Positions 22,598-33,700 of a DNA stretch of 39,247 nucleotides are shown piece after piece (positions within the stretch are counted from its first letter, which is position 1; every line of letters begins with the position of its first letter). The stretch spans positions 1 to 39,247 of the forward strand of contig JAGFNK010000483.1 in assembly GCA_025769875.1 (NCBI GenBank), read 5' to 3'. Source of the stretch: Russula earlei. Lineage: Eukaryota; Basidiomycota; Agaricomycetes; Russulales; Russulaceae. Position numbers and translations under genes: made by a program. The notes below the pieces were generated by a model. It searched no databases, was not told the origin of the DNA, and worked only from the letters and a program-made list of their open reading frames with translations.

Positions 22598-22610
22598 GTA
22601 TTTATACCTC
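22598..22610 (-). promoter_or_regulatory. TATA-like box upstream of the zinc-knuckle ORF
   Basis: GGTATAAATACC on the minus strand lies about 100 bp upstream of the first ATG (22497) of the ORF and only 62 bp inside the edge of the inverted-repeat transposon. It could be a promoter of the ORF or part of a truncated LTR. Confidence 0.3.
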
Positions 22611-22671
22611 TATGACCCAGGGCTGTTCCTAAGTCCAAAAGTGGTGACTACAGGTGTCCACTATATCGCGC

Positions 22672-24468
22672 ATTATTGCCGTTTTCAGTGCACTTGGCGG
22701 AGTTTGAATTCCACCCAAATCGGCGCAGAAAACCCTCTCAAACGTGCGGGGCGAATATCTCCCTCAAAACAGCTTCAATTCACATGAAACTTATTGTCCC
22801 TGAATCGCCTGAATGAGGGCTAGGCAGCCCCATTGTTTTCATGAGATTTGAGTGAGAATTGGTGGAGCTGGACTCAAGCCACCTCCACATGTGTATTAGA
22901 TGAATTACAACTCAAAATCATTGTCTATATCTATTATTTTTCCCTCATGTTGTACCATGGGCTGTCTTGAGGCAGCCCCATAGTGTTTTTGACTCAAGCG
23001 TTGTGGTGTGCAACGTCGTTTCCCTCATATCGTGTGACAGTAGCACGGTTGTGTGCCGGGAAGGAGCCCCCCCAGGAAGTGCACACCTGAGCCCATGGGG
23101 CGGTAAAGTGTGTCCAAGAATGCAGAATGACTTCATAAGACTGAAGCTCCAAAGAGGAGGAGCACCTAGCGGGAACGCGAGAACGCGTTTGTTCATTCGA
23201 CTGCACTCAGGTTCACACAGATGATAAGGGAACAACAGGGCAACTTTATTCAACATGGTAGCAGATACAGGTGGGAACTAAGGCTAAGGGACAGGAAAAG
23301 CACAAAAGACAGGCATATGAAAGGAAATCTAGACATGAGAAGGGGACCGAAGCTGGACAACGCGAGGTATCGAGTCGTGGTCTCCAGCGGCTGTGGTAGT
23401 GGCGTGTGGCGATTTGTGAACGATGGCCGAGGCCAGGTGTGGTGACGAGGGGTGTGGTCGAGTCGCGACACGAGGAGGGGGAGACGATGCAAAGGAGAGG
23501 CTGGAGGGGGAATAGGGAGAGTGCTGGTGGGTGGTCGCTTGGGCGCTGATGGCGCTGCTGAATGTGATTGCGGGTGGGACGATTGGAGAACTTGGATGGC
23601 AGATGCAAGGTAGAGGAGCGAGGGGGCGTGGAAGTAGAAAGGGAGAGGGAAGACGGCGGCAGGCTGGGAAATGGACGCATAGGCGACGTGCAGATCTCTG
23701 ACTAACAAAGTGAGAGTCTAGTAAAAAAGGGGAGAAAAGCATACCAAAATGTACAGTAGCAACACCATCCGATGGCAACGAAGACGGCGGCGTGGTACGG
23801 GGCTCTTCGGCTGTGCGTTGGGACTCGTCGGTGCATGGTGAAGGCGGGGGCGTTGAGGGCAAGGGCGTGCGGCGGTTGATGGGGGCGAGGGTGGCGTGCT
23901 GGCGGCGATGATGATGATGATGTGAGGACGAAGAGGAGATGGCACGAAGGAATACGCACATATGTACTCTTGTAAGCGATTCGCAACCAGCCATATAGCT
24001 GTGTGGGTGAGTCGACATCGAGGCCGTGCGCCTTTGCGACAATTTTGCATGTCTTGTGGTCCGTGCGTTTGTGCTATAGTGAGTTCCCAGGCTTCTGCAT
24101 TTACATAGGCATAGGACTCTTCCTCCCCATCCTCATCAATAGCAGGAAGGGATGTCTTGGAAGCCTGAGCTCGTGGTTGTGATCGCTTCGGTCGAGTGGG
24201 AGTGCCTGAGCTGTCACTTTCATTTCCACCAGTTTTTTTTTGGGCAGCCTTCCTTTGGCCCGTAGTACGTGTCGGTGCAGGCTGGCATTTTGAAGCACGT
24301 TGCTTCGAGCCCATGAGGGTTTAGGGGGTTGAAATGGAGGGGTAGAGTAAGGTATGGTGAGCAGCTCTGGGAAGGGAAGAACACCTGTCGTCGTCCTGGA
24401 GTAGGAGTGGACAGGGTGGACGGTTGATGAATAAGCCACACAACTCTTTACGCGCTCGCTTTACGCAA
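22672..24468 (-). repeat. Left inverted arm
   Basis: Reverse complement of the right arm, with scattered substitutions and a few one- or two-base indels. It includes a TTTATT (AATAAA on minus) at about 23248-23253, a long CT-rich open region on the minus strand and the short arm ORF. Confidence 0.85.
23718..24314 (-). CDS. ORF encoded in the inverted arm (198 residues, uncertain)
   Basis: The minus-strand frame begins MGSKQRASK and has a basic, serine-rich N-terminus (RPKRSQPRAQASK) followed by an acidic DEDGEEES and then a helical-looking segment (YAYVNAEAWEL ... IWLVANRLQEY). The C-terminal third is low-complexity. In the right arm the same ORF (from 26072) is disrupted by a two-for-one base change beside an A9 run and another indel. 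Only the left copy keeps the frame. A nuclear accessory protein is possible but unproven. Confidence 0.3.
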   Translation of the reverse strand: MGSKQRASKCQPAPTRTTGQRKAAQKKTGGNESDSSGTPTRPKRSQPRAQASKTSLPAIDEDGEEESYAYVNAEAWELTIAQTHGPQDMQNCRKGARPRCRLTHTAIWLVANRLQEYICAYSFVPSPLRPHIIIIIAASTPPSPPSTAARPCPQRPRLHHAPTSPNAQPKSPVPRRRLRCHRMVLLLYILVCFSPLFY

Positions 24469-24713
24469 CAACAGGGCCCACACATGAGGCGCCCATGCAG
24501 GCGTCGTAGCGAGTTCGTGGACGTGGGTGAGAACATGGGGAGCAGGTTGTAGGGGGAAAGGCCAGCACAGCTGATTTCATAGCCAGCAGCCGTGAGTGGT
24601 GGGGGTCTCCCGCTGCTCGGGGCAGCAGTTGGCTTGGGGTCCAATGATGTTCAAGGCCGGAACGGTAGCTTTGCAAGGTACAATACAGTACAACAGGGGA
24701 CACCACAGTAACT

Positions 24714-25881
24714 TCAGATATAGTGACATTTGTGGAACCAACCTGCTGCGTCATCCGACGTAACAGAGAATGCTGCCCTATACAGGAAAACCCACACATC
24801 GGTATCATCACCACCCAAGTCAGCACGAGCCACACCCCCATTCCGACGAATGTAGGCCTTGATCTTTGAAAATGCAAGTTCGATTGGATTAAAATCAGGA
24901 GAGTATGGTGGCAGGTAAAGGAGCCGACATCCCCTTCATCAAATGAGCAATACATCAGCATGAGAAAACAATATGATACCTTTCTTCGACCATTTGGAGT
25001 ATTCGTGGACTTCTATGAATGCGTGCGTTGTCCATGATCAATACTGAGTTCTTGCCAGGGAAGGGATTCATTTTCGAAAGTAGACCTTGGATGAAGCCGG
25101 TAAATAGTTCAGATGTGAAAGAACCCTCAACCAGCTGGCTATAGATGATGCCATCGAGCGAGAGCGCTGGGAGAAGCGAATAACTGGATACTTTGTATTC
25201 TAGTCTGTTGTAGATATAGATAGCAGGACACACCATTTTCCTTGAATGAAAAAGCTCTTCCTTACCGCTGCTTGCCCTGACATTGCCCATGCTCGCCCTC
25301 GAAGGTCAGTTCAGCGATCAAAGGAGCTTTCGTCCACAAAAACCGCCTGCTCTGCGGTATAGGTGATGCCAAAGGTATACCGATACTGAAGGTGCAGGTC
25401 CTTGTTGCGCTCTAGTGCATTTTTGCTCAGCTGGGCAAGTCAGTGCACTTGAGTGTGAACTCAAGGTGAAATGACTTACCTTCTTCATCGTGAAGCCACT
25501 CCTTCTCAGGGTACGCCATATAGTCGTCAATGACACCTCAACGCCAGTCCTTTCTCTTAAAATATCTCTCAGCTTGTCAAGATAGGCATCTGGAGTATGG
25601 ACGATGGTGCCTTGAAGAAACTAGCCAATATGCGCCACAGAACGAACTAGACAATGTGGGGAACTCACTTGTACTTCCTGCATTGTAAGGATTCTATTTG
25701 CTGGTTGAAGTAGACTGTTTGGGCGATTGGCTGTTCCACGAGATCTGAAATCGGCCACAATGCGCTCTATAGTACGACAAGGAACTCCAGTGTGATGGGT
25801 GATATCGTCAAGGGTCAATCTTGAAGACATGTGTAAGATAATCCAGCATGCATCATCAGACAATGCCCGGCCACGTGGCAT
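24714..25881 (-). pseudogene. Tc1/mariner (IS630) DD34E transposase, one nonsense mutation
   Basis: Five exons fit in phase: 25881-25669, 25620-25480, 25430-25234, 25183-24980 and 24933-24714, with introns of 46-50 bp and 325 codons including the stop. Two helix-turn-helix segments (TLDDITHHTGVPCRTIERIV and the SLTTIWRTLRRSGF region) precede the catalytic core. Catalytic residues are Asp151 (FVDESSF), Asp235 (LIMDNARIH) and Glu270 (YSPDFNPIE), with exactly 34 residues between the last two, which supports the splice model. Codon 158 is TGA (25313-25311) where relatives have arginine, fitting a CGA-to-TGA change. No other lesion was seen, so the copy is probably recently inactivated. Confidence 0.85.
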
Positions 25882-25920
25882 ATGTTTAGTTGAATGTGCG
25901 AAAAGCGTGATGTAAAGAAA

Positions 25921-28310
25921 GCGTAAAGCAAGTGCGTAAAGAGTCGTGTGGCTTATTCATCAACCGTCCACCTGTCCACTCCTACTCCAGGACGACGACA
26001 GGGCGTTCTTCCCTTCCCAGAGCTGCTCACCATACCTTGCTCTACCCCTCCATTTCAACCCCCTAAACCCTCATGGGCTCAAAGCAACGTGCTTCAAAAC
26101 GCCGGCCTGCATCGACACGTACTACTGGCCAAAGGAAGGCTGCCTGAAAAAAAAACTGGTGGAAATGAAAGTGACAGCTCAGGCACTCCCACTCGACCGA
26201 AGCGATCACAACCACGAGCTCAGGCTTCCAAGACATCCCTTCCTGCTATTGATGAGGATGGGGAGGAAGAGTCCTATGCCTATGTAAATGCAGAAGCCTG
26301 GGAACTCACTACAGCACAAACGCACGGACCACAAGACATGCAAAATTGTCGCAAAGGCACACGGCCTCGATGTCGACTCACCCACACAGCTATATGGCTG
26401 GCCGCGAATCGCTTACAAGAGTACATATGTGCATATTCCTTTCGTGCCATCTCCTCTTCGTCCTCACATCATCATTATCATCGCTGCCAGCACGCCACCC
26501 TCGCCCCCATCATCCGCCGCACGCCCTCGCCCTCAACGCCCCCGCCTTCACCATGCACCGACGAGTCCCAACGCACAGCCGAAGAGCCCCGTACCACGCC
26601 GCCGTCTTCGTTGCCATCGGACGGTGTTGCTACTGTACATTTCGGTATGCTTTTCTCCCTTTTTTTACTAGACTCTCACTTTGTTAGTCAGAGATCTGCA
26701 CGCCACCTATGTGTCCATTTCCCAGCCTGCCGCCGTCTTCCCTCTCCGTTTCTACTTCCACGCCCCCTCGCTCCTCTACCTCGCATCTGCCATCCAAGTT
26801 CTCCAATCGTCCCACCCGCAATCGTGTTCGGCAGCGCCATCAGCGCCCAAGCGACCACCCACCAGCACTCTCCCTATTCCCCCTCCAGCCTCTCCTTTGC
26901 ATCGTCTCCCCCTCCTCGCCTCGCGACTCGACCACACCCCTTGTCACCACACCTGGCCTCGGCCATCGTTCACAAATCGCCACACGCCACTACCACAGCC
27001 ACTGGAGACCACGACTCGATACCTCGCATTGTCCAGCTTCGGTCCCCTTCTCACGTCTAGATTTCCTTTCATATGCCTGTCTTTTGTGCTTTTCCTGTCC
27101 CTTAGCCTTAGTTCCCACCTGTATCTGCTACCATGTTGAATAAAGTTGCCCTGTTGTTCCCTTATCATCTGTGTGAACCTGAGTGCAGTCGAATGAACAA
27201 ACGCATTCTCGCGTTCCCGCTAGGTGCTCCTCCTCTTTGGAGCTTCAGTCTTATGAAGTCATTCTGCATTCTTGGACACACTTTACTGCCCCATGGGCTC
27301 AGGTGTGCACTTCCTTGTTAAGGCTCCAAAGTGCCTTAAATAAGATCAATGGTCGCGTCTATAAACGCGTCCTACCAATGCAGATATGCTTGAGTCAAGC
27401 AAGCAATACTCATGGAGGGGAAGGAGTGTTAGATCCTTCTAGAGTATGACAACAAGATGAGAGGGGCTCTGCAGACAGGGTAGGAGTCAACTGTTTGGGA
27501 TTGGCAAACTAAGTTGAGCTTAAGGCTCAACTGTTTCTACTGGAGGCTTTATATAGCCCTACAGGGATAAGGTTCATACTACTGTAGTACTGGTTGGTGC
27601 TATAGAAGCAAAAGGCAGCTCATAGAAGCGAGGTTGCTTCTATGTAAACGATCTCGGTGCTGGAAGCATTAAGTGCTTCCCCAATCAAGGAATCAACGTA
27701 CGTGACAGTACAGGAACATCTGGGACAGAAGCAATGCTACTCATTGCTTCTTCAGTACATCTTCTGAAAGATACGATCAACGCGCTCCGAATGTGATATC
27801 AAGGAACATAAACGATCAAGATCTGACGCACGCATAATGCAAACGGTGCAGTCCATAGTTCAGGTGTTCCGGCATCTTCCAGACCCCAAACCACTCGGTA
27901 ACATTCCTGGGGGGGCTCCTTCCCAGCACACGACCGTGCTACTGTCACACGATATGAGGGAAACGATGTTGCACACCACAACGCTTGAGTCAAAAACACT
28001 ATGGGGCTGCCTCAAGACAGCCCATGGGTACAACATGAGGGAAAAATAATAGATATAGACAATGATTTTGAGTTGTAATTCATCTAATACACATGTGGAG
28101 GTGGCTTGAGTCCAGCTCCACCAATTCTCACTCAAATCTCATGAAAACAATGGGGCTGCCTAGCCCTCATTCAGGCGATTCAGGGACAATAAGTTTCATG
28201 TGAATTGAAGCTGTTTTGAGGGAGATATTTGCCCCGCACGTTTGAGAGGGTTTTCTGTGCCGATTTGGGTGGAATTCAAACTCCGCCAAGTGCGCTGAAA
28301 ACGGCAATAA
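25921..28310 (+). repeat. Right inverted arm (with solo LTR insertion)
   Basis: Mirror copy of the left arm, interrupted at 27316-27903. AATAAA occurs at 27138. A likely intron-like stretch (GTATGC ... GTTAG, about 26644-26694) is conserved in both arms. The plus-strand frame 25948-27060 is open over 370 codons but is CT-rich with all frames open and is probably not one protein. Confidence 0.85.
27316..27903. mobile_element. Solo LTR (588 bp) with TTCCT target duplication
   Basis: It begins TGTTA and ends TAACA and is flanked by TTCCT at 27311-27315 and 27904-27908. The uninterrupted sequence GCACTTCCTGGGGGG is present in the left arm, proving the insertion. A TTTATATAG box lies near 27549. 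No interior sequence remains. Confidence 0.92.
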
Positions 28311-28795
28311 GTGACGCGTGATGTGGAAACGTTCTAGACGCAGCATAACGCTGCATCTTGTGATAGATAGCGTAGTATGCGTAACCCTATTGCCATAAGC
28401 ACATATACTAAAGTTCTGTCTAACACGTAACATTCGAGCAGCGGATCTTGAACCTTGTATGAAGGTCTTCACCTTCTTTGATCTGTTCGGGTTCCGGTTC
28501 AACAGGTAGCGTGTTTGTGATGCCAAGCTGACCACTCTGAAGGAGTGGGGGTATTTATGGAGACTGATTGTATGATATGGTTCCATACCAAATCTGTAAT
28601 TACTGCCCTTTGTATGGGCAGGTGAAACTCTGAAAAACAGGGGTCCAACATGAGAAGTTGAAAGCTGTGGAAGTTGCCAGGGGAGAGAATTCCAGAAAAG
28701 AGTTGTTCCCTGGTGGCTACATTAAAGATGGTGTGTCTGTGGTCAGGGATAGTGGGATCATTGACTGAATAGGAAGGGGGGTTATGTGAGTTAAT
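28311..28795 (-). other. Retroelement sequence between inverted-repeat element and chromodomain ORF
   Basis: Minus-strand frames downstream of the chromodomain stop remain partly open (NVATREQLFSGILSPGNF and similar), suggesting continuation of the retroelement, but no known domain is visible. The link to the zinc-knuckle ORF on the other side of the inverted-repeat transposon is inferred from shared orientation. Confidence 0.35.
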
Positions 28796-30627
28796 TCAGG
28801 GGAGTAGAGTACATTGTTGTATCATAAGTCCTTGGAACTGATGTTCCAGGTCATCTAGGCCTTTGCCTGAGTGATGGGATTCTGCGGGATCAGAATTAGT
28901 GGTAGACATAATGTGGAGTTTAGTGGGTTGTCCTAGATGAAAAATGGTGATGGCTTCTTGAGCGTTTTTAAGATTCAAAAGGGGTTCCCATGTGTCTTCT
29001 GCTGTGGAGTACCCCTTCCATTGGACCCTGTGCTGGAGTTGGTTCCTATGGGTATGTTGAGCAGTGATCTTTTCGACTTCATATTCTCCTGAGAGAAGGT
29101 CAGGTGGGGGTTCCATGAATTTCGGTCCATGTTCGGCTGTTTCAGTGACTGGGGAGAGAAGGGAAGCATGGAATACATTGTGAATAAGCCACTGGGGGGT
29201 AAGCAGAGTTGGTAAATGACGTGAGAAATTTTCTTGGTGATGGTAAAGGGGCCGAACCACTTGGGACAGAACTTCTGAAACTGATGGGGGGTTTTTAAGT
29301 TAGTACCCTCTAACCAGACCTTCTGCCCTTCTTTGAAACCCTTGAACTTAGTTTCTTTTACCCAGCTGCCTTGTGCCTTCTTCATTGCTTCTTGGGCTGA
29401 TTCCTGCATGTCCTTCAGGGCTTGGAGTCATTCCTGAATCACTGGGAACTTGGATTTTAGTTGGGTGCCCAATCCTTGTGGGTTGAAGCCAATAAGTAAT
29501 TCATAGGGGGTCCATTTGTTGGTTGTAGATTTATGAGCATTGAAGTGATACTGGGCTATGGGGAGCCAATGTACCCACTCCTCCTGTTTTTCTCCAGTGT
29601 ATATGTCACGGTAACTAGCCGTGTCAGTTCACAAGCAGAAAGCAAGTCGATGATAGAGAGGTGTTTCAAGAAACGGGCTGGTTCCCGTGTATAATGAGTA
29701 AGGATCCCTGCAGCGGTCGAAGTGTTTTATGCTAAACAGGTTATGGCCAATAGACCCTTCCTAGTACGACTCGGTCTGTTGAGAAGCTAGGGTAAGTTTG
29801 TAATGGGATAGACTAGGGCTGGTTCCACTAGCTATATGCGTTCAAGTCCGTCGGGACCTTGAACAACGCAGAGAGAGTAGAGGAAGGTAGGTCTTAAAGG
29901 AGGAGAGCTCTTCTCAGGAGAGTGAAGAGAGACTCTTAGGGAAGGAAGGGAAAGGCGAAGAGTAGATGGTGGATGGTGTGTTGAGAGTTGATGAAATGGA
30001 GAGGTGGTTGTGAGTTAAGTTTGTGAGAGTGAAGTGGGTTGCAGGCGAATATGTTTGGACAAGAGTAGGTTGGATTCTACAAGAGACCAAGCTTAGGGCT
30101 TTGGTCACAAAGTACTGAGCTTATATATACAGGAGAAGCGCAGCAATAGCTGCGCTTTGACTGTGCTACTAGTATAGTAGGAGTCATAATAAGTAGGAGT
30201 CATAGGAATGAGGCCACGAATGAGTCAGAACCAAGTAACTGTGCTGCACAGTAGGTGCGCAGCATTGCACAGTCGAAACTAAGAAGTGAACATAAATGGA
30301 AAGAGAACCAAACAAAGGGAAAGTAACAGCAATCCAGTGTTACCTGGACGTGTATGGATCACATGATAACACAGAAAGGATCACAAGACGTAAGAGATCA
30401 CAAGACCAGTAAGTAAAGGGACGTACGCAAGCAAGCAGTCCGTAGCAAAAGGTAAGAAGTAAACGTAAAAGGAAAATGGTGTAACAGTATATGTGGAGAT
30501 ACATTTCTAAGGTCTGATTAGTTCTTTCAGACTGTCCATCAGTCTGGGGGTGATAGGCAGTGTTATGAAGGAAGGCCATGTTCTGGCCGTATATTGTCCT
30601 ATTCCACTCAAGAGAGACCTCTCTCAC
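28796..30627 (-). pseudogene. Ty3/gypsy integrase C-terminus with chromodomain, interrupted
   Basis: On the minus strand the integrase core end ([20 protein letters not shown]) continues, after removing a solo LTR at 29604-30486, with TGEKQEEWVHWLPIAQYHFN, then a GPFTI-type barrel and a chromodomain (SGEYEVEKITAQ ... VQWKGYSTAEDTWEP). The chromodomain places it with chromoviruses. Lesions are a TGA at 29430-29428 (arginine expected), a one-base loss in a C run (G6 on plus at 29194-29199) that shifts the frame, and loss of homology beyond about 30627. It is a dead 3' pol fragment. Confidence 0.88.
29604..30486. mobile_element. Solo LTR (883 bp) with GTATA target duplication
   Basis: It begins TGTCACGG and ends GTAACA and is flanked by GTATA at 29599-29603 and 30487-30491. 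Removing it and one duplication restores the integrase frame exactly (EMYLHIYTGEKQEEW), which confirms both ends. TATATATAC lies near 30122. Confidence 0.93.
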
Positions 30628-30732
30628 TTTGCATTACCAACTCCCTTCCGTTTCTTGGGCTACCCCTCCTGCAGTGCAAGATATCGCTATTGCAAAGGCA
30701 CTATAACACAACCAGGCACCAATTTCCTAATC

Positions 30733-33700
30733 GGGTAATCATCGCGTGGCAGCCACATGGTCACCAAGCCACCAAGAACCTGAAACAGTGGCACAAACTC
30801 TTAGAAACTGTTGCATAACTCATCTGACATCATCAAGGCTCCAATGACATCATGGCTGACTGAGCGACTCCACAGTGACCTCATAGGCTCACTAAGCACT
30901 CCACAGTGATATCATAATGATGTCATCGCTCCACAATGATCAGTAATGCGCTCAGTAAGCCTGAAACTTGACACAAGCGAGTTTATGCCTCTGTAGTCCT
31001 ATTGGATGGTACCAAGGGGTCTAGAATAGTTCCAGTTCTTTGTAATCGACCCTGTACACTGTATATAAGCCCCAATGAAGCATGGCAGTCGTCAGACTGT
31101 CCATTTGTGATACTCTCATCCTCCTGGGTACTCCCCTGCAACTGCTCGGTTTAAAGACTCCCCTCGCCTCCAAGGTACTCTTCAACAACCACCTTGTCTA
31201 AAGCCCCTTCACTGCACTGGCCTCCAGTCTTCGCCTTTGCCTTTTGCAACACCTACCAGTCCCCATCTGGTACCTCATAGTCATTTGGTTCATCCTCCTG
31301 TTCAACACCGCCCTCGCCGCGTACTGTCTGTTCCAACCTTGCCCACCTGCTCCTGAGTCCTTAGTGATCAGCAGTACATGTCTTGACATCTGGACAGTCT
31401 CTCATCATTCCTGTATTGACCAGCCAACGCTCAAGTGTCTACTCCCATCTCTCCCACTCTTGTCAATACCCACCTGCATCTTCCTTCGCCTCTTCAACCA
31501 ACTCCACACACTGCCCTCCAACTCCTCACTGAAAGCTTCAATCCTATCCATACTTCATCGCCCCTCAGCATCACTGACTCCCCAGTAGACCCACCAACCT
31601 CCCCTGTCACTGCCCAGCCTATTCCAGGCGACTTCGTCCCTGTCGGCACCCCTCCTCCAGTACAGAACGAGCAACAGCAAGTGGACCATCCTCCCTTGCC
31701 TGAAGGCTTCCTTGATTGTCCCCCTTGTGCAATATTTTGGTTCCACCCTCACCAGTTCTTCGTCCTCCCCACCACTGGTCATTCCCACGAGCAGTGGTGA
31801 CCCCTCCATGACTTAAACTACCAAGACCACCTATCACACATCCCTACCACAGAGCAGTTAAGTCGTCGCACCTTCACAGACACCTACACCACCGCCTTCT
31901 GTGCTCGCATGATCCACACTTTTGCAGTGGAGCCCTCCAACACTGCCCTTGCCGTGCAGTATAATCTCACCCCCTTTGGCATCTGTTCCTCTGTAGGAAT
32001 ACATGCCCCAGATGCTGACTTCCCCCTCGGATGCCTCACCTACATTTTAACACTTCTTTGTTCAGAAAGCTTCTTACTTTACCCCCTATTTACCGTCCTG
32101 TGTATGAAGGCTCCTTTTGCTTATCTATTGTACATGACTTCTTGGACAGACATCTAGCCTTTGCATATGGTTACTTACACTTTGAGGAAGGAAGTAACTG
32201 TGTAGCCTTGTGCCACTACTTGACCTATATGGTTGACACCATATGCTTTAACCCTCAACTACTTCGCTTCTGCTTCTCGCCTCGCATCCCTGCCAACCCT
32301 CTCGAGTTAATCGAGAATTATCGTTTACAAACTATAGATCTTGCACACAGTTCTTAAAAGTAAGAACCATCCTTGTAATGCTTCAATAAAGATTGAATAA
32401 AAAGATCCTTTCTTGTCTTAACTAAAGTGCCACGAGAATATGCCCTAGAAGAAAACAAAGAAGAAGACGCTATTACCAGACATGTCTTAAGTCTAAATCA
32501 CTATTGAACCTGGGCCTCCACTGCATTCCCTGTTAACACCTTAACCAATTTACACAACATACCAGAAATTGAACCACCTCATGAGGACTTCCCCCACCTT
32601 ATTGTTAAAGAGTTCCTTGGAGCCTTGCCTTTTGGACAACTCTTAAGCCACGACAAACATGCACTATACCTTGAAACCCTTAGTCGACTTCTGCCACCAG
32701 CACAACAACAACTATTATATTGGCACCTTGCTCAAGTGAAGAACATCCAAGGACAACCAGTTGACTACCAATCCCTATGCACCAGTGAATTAAACCTCTG
32801 GACCAGAGTCATTCAACCACGCCACCACATCATTATCCACTCCTTGAGAACGGGATATCACTGATTCTACTTAGCTTGGACATATATCAGCTACTATTGG
32901 CTCACAGTCCAGTTCTACCATCTATGCCTTAACAGAATACAAAGGGAGGATCAATCTTACATCCAACTCGCAATTGTACCAGGAATACACAATACCTTTG
33001 ACTGGGAAACTAACTCCTGGTTATACGATGCAGATTACAATCAACCTTGGGCAATTACCAGCCCAGACGCCTCATATACTGGTCCCCCTACATATTATTC
33101 AGTCCCAGCAGTCCTCGAAGCCTCAAGCCTTGTCCCTCCACCCCTCACGCCAATCCAAACCACTATCCCAACCAGTCAAGAATGTTGGTCTGCCAGTACA
33201 GAAGATACTGAGACAGATCCATGGATTACCCAGTGTAACTGCAAAGCAGAGTATTGCACGTGCGGTTATCAACCAGATACACCTCCCACTCCTAATGGAA
33301 TCACCTTGTGGACACCAGGCAATTATCACCTCCCAATTCAGTAGTCCCTGGCTCCTCAACACAGAAGACGCGCACCATCTCAGCAACCCCCCTCTAGAGA
33401 AACAGTCCCCAATGCAAGAGGATTCCTTGTTGAAAGACCATTACCTCCTACTCCCCCTGACGCCTATGTACCCTTGTTTACCAGTCGTATTCCTACACCT
33501 GTCATACCTTCCCAACCCTTTGCCTCACCTTTAGTTGAATCCCCTGATAGTATTGACATTAGAAATACTGAACTACATCCTTATTTGCCAGAACAATCCT
33601 TCTTAGCTCTGAACCTACCTATGTGATCAAAAAGAGAACTACTTGAATTCAAGAACTATTGTACGCAGGCTTGGCATTTAAGGACAACACACTTTGTGGT

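Larger units (their letters stand above)
22672..28310. mobile_element. Composite inverted-repeat DNA transposon with ~1.8 kb arms
   Basis: Left arm 22672-24468 is the near-identical reverse complement of right arm 25921-28310. The left arm is 1797 bp; the right is 2390 bp but holds a 588 bp solo LTR plus 5 bp duplication, leaving 1797 bp. Between them lies a Tc1/mariner-type transposase. Both inner ends carry paired CTTTACGC words next to the transposase segment. Outer ends share TTATTGCCGTTTTCAG. No convincing target duplication was found outside (CGCG-containing flanks differ), so either ends have decayed or the structure arose by rearrangement around a smaller transposon. Confidence 0.75.

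Noticed and set aside
23246..24042. Long serine/proline/histidine-rich open frames in the arms, mirrored at 26200-27143
   Set aside because: The DNA is CT-rich, with three overlapping frames open at once, which is expected by chance; only the MGSKQ frame start has protein-like composition.
25948..27060. 370-codon plus-strand frame in the right arm
   Set aside because: It joins two frames of the left arm through indels and is not conserved as a single protein between arms.
22672..28310. Target duplication around CGCG for the inverted-repeat transposon
   Set aside because: Left flank ATATCGCGCAT and right flank GACGCGTGAT share only CGCG and need gaps to align, so the evidence is too weak.
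29830..29880. GTTCAAGTCC resembling a tRNA T-arm
   Set aside because: No acceptor stem or anticodon arm could be paired around it; it lies inside the solo LTR.
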